Below are positions 15,240 to 21,837 of a stretch of 21,837 bases of DNA, in pieces (the stretch's first letter is position 1; every line of letters begins with the position of its first letter). Made by a program: the position numbers and the translations under genes. The notes under the pieces were generated by a model. The model searched no databases. It was given only the letters and a program-made list of their open reading frames with translations, and had not been told where the DNA came from. This DNA comes from an uncultured Collinsella sp. (GTDB lineage: Bacteria; Actinomycetota; Coriobacteriia; Coriobacteriales; Coriobacteriaceae): assembly GCA_900752545.1 (NCBI GenBank), contig CAADVS010000057.1:1-21837 (forward strand), in the 5' to 3' direction.

Positions 15240-17267
15240 ATGGAACAAAAGGCCAAGGAGGCAGCCTCGCACGCTGCGATTCCTGTGAGCATCTCGGCGA
15301 TGCTCGTCACGCTGGGCGTGGTGTACGGCGATATCGGCACCAGCCCTATGTATGTAACCAAGGCGCTCGTTGCCGGCAACGGCGGCATCGGAAGTGTGAC
15401 GGAGGAGTTCGTGCTTGGCGCGCTCTCCCTTGTCGTGTGGACGGTCACGCTGCTGACCACCATCAAGTATGTGCTCATCTCGCTGCGCGCCGATAACCAT
15501 GGTGAGGGCGGCATCTTTGCCCTGTACAGTCTGGTCAAGCGCTGCGGCAAGTGGCTTATCATCCCCGCCATGCTGGGTGGCGCCGCGCTGCTCGCCGACG
15601 GCATCCTGACACCTGCCGTTACCGTTACCACGGCCATCGAGGGCCTGCGCACCATCCCGGCGGTCCATGCCGTGCTGGGCGATGACCAGGGTCGCGTCGT
15701 CGCCATTACGCTCGCCATCATCATCGTGCTCTTCTTGGTACAGCGCATCGGTACGGCCAAGATCGGTCACGCCTTTGGCCCCATCATGACGCTGTGGTTC
15801 CTGTTCCTGGGCGGCACGGGTCTGTTCTTTGTCTTCCAGCACCCCGCCGTGCTGCTGTGCCTCAACCCGGTTCGCGGCATCGCCTTTTTGCTGAGCCCCA
15901 ACAACCACGCGGGCATCATGATTCTGGGCAGCTGCTTCCTCGCCACCACCGGTGCCGAGGCGCTCTACTCCGACATGGGCCACGTCGGCCGCGGCAACAT
16001 CTACGCTACCTGGCCGTTCGTTAAGTGCTGCCTGCTGCTTTCCTATATGGGCCAGGGCGCTTGGCTTATGAACAACGCTGCCAACCCCGAGCTCATGGGC
16101 ATTGCCGACCTCAACCCGTTCTACCAGATGCTCGCCCCGGGCCTGCGCCCGTTTGCCGTCGGCCTTTCCACCGTCGCGGCCATCATTGCCTCGCAGGCGC
16201 TCATCACCGGCGCATTCTCGCTGGTGTCCGAGGCCAGCCGTCTGGACCTCATGCCGCACATGCAGGTCTTCTACCCTGCCGAGACCAAGGGCCAGCTCTA
16301 CATCCCCATGGTCAACAACGTCATGCTTGTCGGCTGCGTCATCGTGGTGCTGCTGTTCCAGAACTCGGCACATATGGAAGCCGCGTACGGCCTTGCCATT
16401 ACGCTGACTATGATGTGCACCACGCTGCTGCTCTTCTTCTACCTGCACGAGGAGCGCAAGCTCAAGGTTGCTCCGTGGATCTTCGCGGCCTTCTTCCTTT
16501 TGCTCGAAGGCTTCTTCTTCGTGAGCTCGCTCACCAAGTTCTTCCACGGCGGCTACTTCACCATCCTCATGGCCGCGCTCATCATGGGCATTATGGTGTG
16601 CTGGTACAACGGCACGGCGGTCGAGCAGCGCCAGTTTACGCTGCTGCCGCTGCGCAGCTACCTGCCGCAGCTCAAGCGCCTGCGTGACGACGACCGTTAC
16701 GAGCGCATGAGCGACAACGTCGTGTACCTGACCAAGGACACCCATACCGACTACATCGACCGCGATATCGTCTATTCGATCTTGGACAAGCATCCCAAGC
16801 GCGCCCGCGCCTGGTGGTTTGTGAATGTCGAGACCATGGACGAACCGCACACCTTTGCCTATTCGGTCGAGACGTTCGGCACCGATTACGTGTTCCGCGT
16901 GCATCTGTACCTGGGCTACAAGATCAACCAGCGCGTCAATGCCTACCTGCGTCAGGTCGTTCAGGACCTGGCTGCCACCGGCGAGCTGCCGCCGCAGACG
17001 CATGACTACTCGGTCTACAAGGATCCGGGTAACATCGGCACGTTCAAGTTCGTCCTGATCCGTAAGCTTCTGGCGCCCGAAAGCGATGTGGAGCCGAGCG
17101 AGCGTACGGCTATCACGCTCAAGTACATCATCCGCCGCGCCGCCGGCACGCCTGCGCGTTGGTACGGCCTGGAGAACTCCAACGTGAGCTTTGAGTACGT
17201 GCCGCTGTTCACCAAGTTCAAGGCCGTGAACAAGATGCAGCGCCTGGCTCCCAACGAGCGGCCGTAG
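15240..17267 (+). CDS. kup: Kup-type potassium transporter
   Basis: This is a low-affinity, probably H+-coupled, K+ uptake protein of the KUP/HAK/KT family, 675 residues long. The family hallmark VVYGDIGTSPMYVTKAL appears in the first helix (about residues 23-39), followed by many further hydrophobic helices up to about residue 455 (12 are expected). Another conserved family region is GAEALYSDMGHVGRGNI (about 238-254). The C-terminal third is a soluble cytoplasmic domain. ATG 15240 is preferred over TTG 15222 since GGGAGG sits about 10 bases upstream. A small membrane protein follows 61 bases later, and then a KdpD/KdpE-like two-component pair, which suggests a potassium-homeostasis locus. 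Confidence 0.95.
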   Translation: MEQKAKEAASHAAIPVSISAMLVTLGVVYGDIGTSPMYVTKALVAGNGGIGSVTEEFVLGALSLVVWTVTLLTTIKYVLISLRADNHGEGGIFALYSLVKRCGKWLIIPAMLGGAALLADGILTPAVTVTTAIEGLRTIPAVHAVLGDDQGRVVAITLAIIIVLFLVQRIGTAKIGHAFGPIMTLWFLFLGGTGLFFVFQHPAVLLCLNPVRGIAFLLSPNNHAGIMILGSCFLATTGAEALYSDMGHVGRGNIYATWPFVKCCLLLSYMGQGAWLMNNAANPELMGIADLNPFYQMLAPGLRPFAVGLSTVAAIIASQALITGAFSLVSEASRLDLMPHMQVFYPAETKGQLYIPMVNNVMLVGCVIVVLLFQNSAHMEAAYGLAITLTMMCTTLLLFFYLHEERKLKVAPWIFAAFFLLLEGFFFVSSLTKFFHGGYFTILMAALIMGIMVCWYNGTAVEQRQFTLLPLRSYLPQLKRLRDDDRYERMSDNVVYLTKDTHTDYIDRDIVYSILDKHPKRARAWWFVNVETMDEPHTFAYSVETFGTDYVFRVHLYLGYKINQRVNAYLRQVVQDLAATGELPPQTHDYSVYKDPGNIGTFKFVLIRKLLAPESDVEPSERTAITLKYIIRRAAGTPARWYGLENSNVSFEYVPLFTKFKAVNKMQRLAPNERP

Positions 17268-17328
17268 TCGCCGACAGGCTGCATGGAGTTGGTTTTCGAT
17301 GGACAAGATTGAGGCCGGGGAGGTAAAC

Positions 17329-17523
17329 ATGGATACAAAGATGCTTGATGGCCGCGAGGTGGTTGCCGAAATGGTGCGTGAGGCGCGCGTCGACGCCGCC
17401 GAAGATCGGTTTTTGACGAACCGTGCCAACATGGATATGGCCGATCGCGTAATTTCGATCGTGGCACTGGTATTTGGAGCGGTGTGCGTGTGTGCCCTGC
17501 TCGCGCACGTGCTGTTTGTCTAG
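17329..17523 (+). CDS. small membrane protein downstream of kup
   Basis: This 64-residue protein has a charged N-terminal half (MDTKMLDGREVVAEMVREARV) and one hydrophobic helix at the C-terminus (about residues 40-63, VISIVALVFGAVCVCALLAHVLF). I do not recognise a family. ATG 17329 has a strong GGAGG 5 bases upstream. An in-frame ATG at 17299 lacks a ribosome site at good spacing. It starts 61 bases after kup and is followed by a terminator, so it is probably co-transcribed with kup and could modulate it, but no function can be claimed. Confidence 0.7.
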   Translation: MDTKMLDGREVVAEMVREARVDAAEDRFLTNRANMDMADRVISIVALVFGAVCVCALLAHVLFV

Positions 17524-17570
17524 CGACCGCAGGTTGCAAAGGCTTTACACTTGGAACCACCACAAGGGGA

Positions 17571-17616
17571 AACCACCACAAAGGTGCCTGTCCCCTTTGT
17601 GGTGGTTTTTGTTTTT
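17571..17616 (+). terminator. terminator between the kup unit and the kinase gene
   Basis: A 14-bp perfect stem (17571-17584 with 17594-17607) and a T-rich tract (tttttgttttt) follow the small membrane protein. A second copy of the left arm, aaccaccacaagggg at 17555-17569, could pair with the same right arm instead. The T tract ends only about 20 bases before the kinase start codon, so no room remains for a normal promoter after it. Confidence 0.8.
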
Positions 17617-17636
17617 GAGAGAGGGGCGGGACGCTG

Positions 17637-19262
17637 ATGGACGTCCGTACGGACGGCGATATTGCCGATAACTTTTGGTGGCGGCGCACAACGCTGACGC
17701 GCCGCACTCCTCTGTATGACGCCTGCGTATCGGCGGGGCTGCTGGTCGCGGCGACGATTGTGGGCGCGCTGCTCGACCATCCGGGTCTCGCGCCGAGCAT
17801 CATGATTGTCTATGTGTTCGCCGTTCAGCTGTGCGCATTCTTTACCTGGAGTCGCCTGTATTGCTTGCTGAGCTCGGCTGCCGCCGTGGCGCTCTACAAC
17901 TTCTTGTTTGTCGACCCGCGCTACTCGCTGTCGCTTATCGACCGCGGCTATCCCGGCATGTTCTTCATCATGTTCGTGGTCTCGCTCGTGTCGAGCTCGA
18001 TTGCGTTGGCCCTGCGCCGCGCCTTGGCACAGGCTGCCGCCAGCGACCGCCGCACGCATATGGTGCTCGAGACCAACCGCATGCTGCAGCGGTGCGCCGA
18101 TCAGCATCAGATCGTTCACGCCATGGCCACGCAGCTGGCGCGTCTTTCGGGCTGTCCGGTCGTGTGGTACAGCGCCGACGCCGAGGGCGATGACCTGCTG
18201 CCGCGTGCGACGTACACAGCCGTGGGCGATGCCGCACCGGTGCATGAACTGGCGCCGCAGATGCCGCCGCGGCTCTCGGCGTCCGCCTATGTGGGAACGC
18301 CGCTCGACGCCACGTTTGGCGGCTCGGCGTTTTATGGTATCTACCTGACGGTTCGCACGGGCGACGGCTTCGTCCGCTCGGGCGAACCCGCTTCGGTGGT
18401 GGGCGTGCTGGCTATCGTTGCCGAGCCCGACGTGCTGACACATGAGGAGCGGACACTTGCCGATGCCATCGTGAGCGAAGGCGAGCTGGCGCTCGACCGC
18501 GCCCGCGCCATGGAGGCCCGCGAGGAGGCAGCGGTACTCGCCAAAAACGAACAGCTGCGCGCCAACCTGCTGCGCTCCATCTCGCACGATCTGCGCACGC
18601 CGCTTACCAGTATTTCGGGCAATGCCGATGTCCTGCTCGACCAGGGTTCGACCGGCACCGCGGTGCTCGATGCCCAGACGCGCCGCGGCCTGCTTCTATC
18701 CATTCGCTCGGATGCGCTGTGGCTCAACGCCACCGTCGAGAACCTGCTCGCCATCACCAAGCTCGAGGGCGGCGGCATGCATCTGTCGACTACGCTCGAG
18801 CTTATGGACGATATCGTCGAGGAGGCGCTGCGCCACGTAAGTCCGGCCGTGCGCGAGCACGATCTTAAGGTGGTGGCGTGCGATGAACCGGCGCTCGTCA
18901 ACGTCGATGCGCGCCTGATGGTGCAGCTGCTGGTCAATCTGGTGAACAATGCCATTACCTATACGCCCGCAGGCTCGCATATCGTGATCTCGATTAGCGT
19001 CGACGATGGACGCGTGGCGTGCTCGGTGGCCGATGATGGTCCGGGTATCGCACCCGAGGACCGCGAGCGGATCTTTGAGTCGTTCTATACCGCCAACCAT
19101 GGTCTGGCCGACAGCCGCCGCAGCGTTGGCCTGGGTCTTTCACTCTGCCGTTCCATTGCGTTGGCACATGGCGGTAGCATAGAGGTTGCCGCGGCGGACC
19201 CGCACGGTTCGGTCTTTACGATTGAACTTCCTGCCGCCGACGTTTCGTTTGATAAGGAGTAG
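17637..19262 (+). CDS. short KdpD-like sensor histidine kinase
   Basis: This 541-residue membrane kinase corresponds to the C-terminal two thirds of KdpD. Four hydrophobic helices of the KdpD (DUF4118-like) type lie at about 28-125, then a GAF-like segment (about 150-290). The dimerisation/phosphoacceptor domain has His317 (SISHDLRTPLTSISGNADVLL). An ATPase domain follows with N box (NLVNNAITYTP), G1 (VADDGPGI), F box (FESFY) and G2 (GLGLSLC). The roughly 350-residue N-terminal KdpD/Usp region, with its Walker motifs, is absent and no frame for it exists upstream, so this looks like a natural short form. It precedes the response regulator with a 4-base gap. It presumably responds to K+ limitation or osmotic state and may control kup, but no kdpFABC genes are in the window. 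Confidence 0.88.
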   Translation: MDVRTDGDIADNFWWRRTTLTRRTPLYDACVSAGLLVAATIVGALLDHPGLAPSIMIVYVFAVQLCAFFTWSRLYCLLSSAAAVALYNFLFVDPRYSLSLIDRGYPGMFFIMFVVSLVSSSIALALRRALAQAAASDRRTHMVLETNRMLQRCADQHQIVHAMATQLARLSGCPVVWYSADAEGDDLLPRATYTAVGDAAPVHELAPQMPPRLSASAYVGTPLDATFGGSAFYGIYLTVRTGDGFVRSGEPASVVGVLAIVAEPDVLTHEERTLADAIVSEGELALDRARAMEAREEAAVLAKNEQLRANLLRSISHDLRTPLTSISGNADVLLDQGSTGTAVLDAQTRRGLLLSIRSDALWLNATVENLLAITKLEGGGMHLSTTLELMDDIVEEALRHVSPAVREHDLKVVACDEPALVNVDARLMVQLLVNLVNNAITYTPAGSHIVISISVDDGRVACSVADDGPGIAPEDRERIFESFYTANHGLADSRRSVGLGLSLCRSIALAHGGSIEVAAADPHGSVFTIELPAADVSFDKE

Positions 19263-19266
19263 CGCT

Positions 19267-19980
19267 GTGCCGAACTCTGCTGTAAAACCGCTCATCTTGG
19301 TCGTTGAGGACGACCCCGCTGTTCGCAACCTTATCGTTGCCGCGCTCGAGGCACACGGCTTGCGCCACATGGCTGTGGAGACCGCCCATGCCGCCATCGC
19401 CGCTGCCTCATCGCAGGCACCGAGCATTGTGCTGCTCGATCTGGGCCTGCCCGATATGGACGGCGTCAAGGTGGTGGAGTCGGTGCGTGCATGGTCGGGC
19501 ATGCCGATCATTGTGGTCTCGGCGCGCAGTGAGGATGCGGACAAGATTCGTGCGCTCGATGCTGGCGCCGACGACTACCTGACCAAGCCGTTTTCGGTCG
19601 AGGAGCTGCTCGCGCGCATTCGCACGACGCTCAGGCGCCTTTCGTATGCGCAAACGGGCGGCGTTGCCTCCGAGGGCTCGTTCGATACCGGTGAGCTGCA
19701 TATCGATTTTGATGCCGGCATCGCCACGATGGATGGCGAGGAGCTGCATCTGACGCCGATCGAGTACAAACTGCTATGCCTGCTGGCGCATAACGCCGAC
19801 AAGGTGCTGACGCACCAGTTTATCCTGCACGAGATTTGGGGTACGGCGACCAAGAGCGACCTGGCGAGCCTGCGTGTCTTTATGGGCACGCTGCGCAAGA
19901 AGATCGAGTCCGACCCCGCGCATCCGCGCTATATCCAAACGCACGTGGGCATCGGTTATCGCCTGGTCACCCAAGGGTAG
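19267..19980 (+). CDS. KdpE-like response regulator (OmpR family)
   Basis: This 237-residue DNA-binding response regulator has a receiver domain with acidic pocket Asp15/Asp16, phosphoacceptor Asp58 (VLLDLGLPDMDG) and conserved Lys107 (TKPF). Its C-terminal winged-helix domain (about 130-235) contains LTPIEYKLLCLLA and a YIQTHVGIGYRL ending typical of KdpE. The start is GTG 19267: AAGGAG, which overlaps the kinase stop region, lies 7 bases upstream. The open frame extends further left but overlaps the kinase gene and lacks a start signal. It forms an operon with the kinase upstream. The likely target is potassium uptake genes. Confidence 0.92.
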   Translation: MPNSAVKPLILVVEDDPAVRNLIVAALEAHGLRHMAVETAHAAIAAASSQAPSIVLLDLGLPDMDGVKVVESVRAWSGMPIIVVSARSEDADKIRALDAGADDYLTKPFSVEELLARIRTTLRRLSYAQTGGVASEGSFDTGELHIDFDAGIATMDGEELHLTPIEYKLLCLLAHNADKVLTHQFILHEIWGTATKSDLASLRVFMGTLRKKIESDPAHPRYIQTHVGIGYRLVTQG

Positions 19981-20004
19981 GACGGCGTCCGCCATCCCAC
20001 TATG

Positions 20005-20071
20005 AGTTGCGGTGAAATACGGTCTAAATTTGCCTAATTCCAGGTAAAACAGTCCGTATTCCACCGCAACT
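20005..20071. terminator. 67-bp nested palindrome in the convergent gap
   Basis: The arms agttgcggtg...cgg (20005-20022) and their partner (20054-20071) pair at 17 of 18 positions. An inner tttgcct/aggtaaa helix (20029-20047) is nested inside. It occupies almost the whole gap between the convergent kdpE-like gene and the methyltransferase gene, so it probably ends both transcripts. It may belong to a dispersed repeat family in this genome. Confidence 0.6.
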
Positions 20072-20074
20072 TTG

Positions 20075-21837
20075 TTATTTGCCCTTGGGCTTGCTGGCGT
20101 AGAACTTCTTCTTTTTGGACTTGCCGGCAGGGGAGGGTTTGCCGGCAAAGTTTGATTTGCCGTTGCCGGCCTGCGTGGGCGCGGGCGCTGCTGCACGAGG
20201 CTTGCGCGCCTCGGGGTTGCGCAGCTCCTCGGTTCGCTCGGCAATCTCCTCGGCGCTAAAGCCGACCTCGGCCATGGCGTCCTCGATGGGCAGTCGGCGC
20301 ACGATATAGCAGTGGTGCACCTTCTGGTTGCGCGCGAAGTCCTCGGGGATGGTCTGTGCCGTAATGTCCTCCAGCACGACGCCCGCGCGCGCGAGCTTGC
20401 GCGTTTCGGGGCGGAAGCCGCGCAGGTTGCAGCTAAAGATGGCATGTCCGCCCTGTGCAAGCAGGCGAGATACGCCGGCCAAAAGCTCAACATGGTCGCG
20501 CTGGACATCCCAGGTGCGGCGGCCCATCTTGGACGAGTTCGAGAACGTGGGCGGGTCGACAAAGATCAAGTCCCAGCGGTTGCGCGTCTGGCGCTGGTCG
20601 CGAATCCAGGCGAGCACGTCGTCGCGCACAAAATGATGCTGCGGACCAACAAAGCCGTTCTGGCGCATATTGCGCTCGGCCCAGTCCAGGTAGGTGTTGG
20701 AAAGGTCGACTGTCACGGTTTCCTCGACGCCGCCGTCGGCCGCATAGCAGGTGGCGGTGCCGGTATAGGCGAACAGATTGAGGAAGCGGCGTGCCTGTTT
20801 GGCGTGTTCGCGCACCAGGTTGCGGGTGACGCGGTGATCCAGGAAGATGCCCACATCCAGGTAGTCGTCAAAGTTGACGGCAAAGGTGAGCCCGCCTTCT
20901 TCGATGAGCGGCAGACGCCGGCGCGCGATGTTGGCGCGCTCGCCCGATCCGCCCTTGCCGGCGCCCTGCTTGCCGTACTGCGAGCCGCCGCGCGAACGCA
21001 TGCGGGCTTTGGCGTGCACATGCTCGGCCGGAACATCAAGGATGCGCGGCGCGATGGCCAAGATGTCGAGCATGCGGGCCTGGGCCAGCGCGGGGTCGAT
21101 GGTCTTGGGCGCGGCGTATTCGGCGATGACGAGCCAGCGGCCCGGCGTCTGCGGGCAACCCTCGTACAGGTCGATGGCGGCGGAGTAGTCGGGCAGGTCG
21201 GCATCGTAGACGCGATAGCAGCTCACGCCCTCGCGCTTGGCCCACTTGCGGCGCAGACGGGCATTCTTGCGCAGGCGGTTGGCGAACTGCTCGGACTCCG
21301 GGATGAGCACGGGCAGCGGCTTGCCGTCGCCCAAGTTGAGCGTGGCGGCAGGTTCGGGCATGGAGGAAGCGGCGGCTTCGTCGTTGGCTTCGTTGGCATC
21401 CGCAACCTCGGCCTCGGCATCCGCGCTGGTCGCAGCCTCAAACGCTGCAGCGGCGTGGTCGAGTGAGGGCCAAACCTCAAGAGCCGCCTCCTCGTTATTG
21501 GGCATGACGGCGATCGAGCGCTCGGGCTCGGCGTGGAGCGCGCGGGCCAGCAAGCCGTCGCGGGTGAGAGCGGCGACCGGCGCCGAAGCGAGCTCGGGGG
21601 CGCGGCGCAGCTCGCCGATGAGCGTCATGTCATCGTGCATGAGCGAAAGCGGGGTCTCGGTCGTGTCCGCGACCAGGGCGGCACCGGCGACGGCGCCCGC
21701 ATGGTCCAGCACGGTGGCGGGCTTGGCGGCACAAAAGTCGACAAAACGCTTGTAGCCGGCGCACTTGACCATGCGCTCGGCAGTCTTGCGGGCGGCGGGG
21801 TCGATGTCTACGGCCACGATGCGCGCCTGGCGCTCGC
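20075..21837 (-). CDS. rlmKL: RlmKL-type 23S rRNA guanine methyltransferase (partial, 5' end beyond window)
   Basis: The visible ~586 codons match the RlmL-end plus RlmK arrangement of the fused large-subunit rRNA methyltransferase, which in E. coli makes m2G2445 and m7G2069. At the right edge the frame reads RIVAVDIDPAA, an AdoMet-binding strand from the RlmL half. The first half (THUMP domain and start) is therefore off the window. The RlmK half shows NFDDYLDVGIFLDHRVTR, the AdoMet loop NLFAYTGTATCYAADGG, and the catalytic-type motif DPPTFSNSSK (near 20533-20560). Unusual features are a long Ala/Glu-rich acidic insert between the halves (about 21360-21450), a basic Gly/Lys insert (about 20930-21000) and a Lys-rich tail that may bind RNA. 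It is convergent with the kdpE-like gene. Confidence 0.88.
   Translation of the reverse strand, partial: ERQARIVAVDIDPAARKTAERMVKCAGYKRFVDFCAAKPATVLDHAGAVAGAALVADTTETPLSLMHDDMTLIGELRRAPELASAPVAALTRDGLLARALHAEPERSIAVMPNNEEAALEVWPSLDHAAAAFEAATSADAEAEVADANEANDEAAASSMPEPAATLNLGDGKPLPVLIPESEQFANRLRKNARLRRKWAKREGVSCYRVYDADLPDYSAAIDLYEGCPQTPGRWLVIAEYAAPKTIDPALAQARMLDILAIAPRILDVPAEHVHAKARMRSRGGSQYGKQGAGKGGSGERANIARRRLPLIEEGGLTFAVNFDDYLDVGIFLDHRVTRNLVREHAKQARRFLNLFAYTGTATCYAADGGVEETVTVDLSNTYLDWAERNMRQNGFVGPQHHFVRDDVLAWIRDQRQTRNRWDLIFVDPPTFSNSSKMGRRTWDVQRDHVELLAGVSRLLAQGGHAIFSCNLRGFRPETRKLARAGVVLEDITAQTIPEDFARNQKVHHCYIVRRLPIEDAMAEVGFSAEEIAERTEELRNPEARKPRAAAPAPTQAGNGKSNFAGKPSPAGKSKKKKFYASKPKGK

Noticed and set aside
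15216..17432. 738-codon open frame opposite kup
   Set aside because: It is antisense to the unmistakable Kup sequence, with low-complexity, charged composition typical of shadow frames.
19186..19266. Upstream extension of the response regulator
   Set aside because: It overlaps the kinase coding region, has no ribosome site and adds residues before the receiver domain that the family lacks. GTG 19267 has AAGGAG at good spacing.
1..21837. tRNA, rRNA, transposase or phage genes
   Set aside because: No cloverleaf-like sequence, rRNA segment, transposase or integrase frame was recognised anywhere in the window.

Overview
The window looks like chromosomal DNA from a high-GC Gram-positive gut actinobacterium, most likely Collinsella or a close Coriobacteriia relative. 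This rests on the strong G/C third-position bias, two surface proteins with a LANTG-type sortase signal, a Kup transporter next to a short KdpD/KdpE pair, and the many strong intergenic palindromes. The genus is an inference; no marker gene such as 16S rRNA is present.

Layout, left to right. Positions 1-463 hold no convincing gene but contain stacked inverted repeats and an 18-bp perfect terminator. A minus-strand sortase-anchored coiled-coil surface protein (464-1459) follows; its natural start at 1498 is separated from the rest by an in-frame TGA. Facing away from it is a two-gene heterodimeric ABC exporter operon (1713-5435), then a flavodoxin-like protein (5557-6114). Positions 6115-11689 form the most unusual block. 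A 1362-residue secreted, wall-anchored protein with FG-GAP-like, FN3-like and Ig-like segments (6916-11004) is flanked on both sides by arrays of a ~62-bp palindromic repeat (6375-6795 and 11093-11447). Outside the arrays lie two ~130-bp hairpin elements (6156-6286 and 11533-11662). These share a 65-nt identical core in opposite orientation, but their ~30-bp arms differ completely in sequence while still pairing with each other.

Right of this block are a minus-strand LtaS/MdoB-like phosphoglycerol transferase (11690-13990), a nitroreductase (14205-15080), a Kup-type K+ transporter with a small downstream membrane protein (15240-17523), and a KdpD-like histidine kinase lacking the KdpD N-terminal domain with its KdpE-like regulator (17637-19980). 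A minus-strand RlmKL-type 23S rRNA methyltransferase (20075 to the edge) is cut by the right end of the window.

How the parts may relate: Kup, the small membrane protein and KdpDE plausibly form a potassium uptake and sensing locus without KdpFABC. The two surface proteins and the LtaS-like enzyme are cell-envelope functions. The repeat-framed surface-protein cassette is the best candidate for something undescribed: either structured RNA/DNA elements, or a recombination-prone frame around a variable surface gene.
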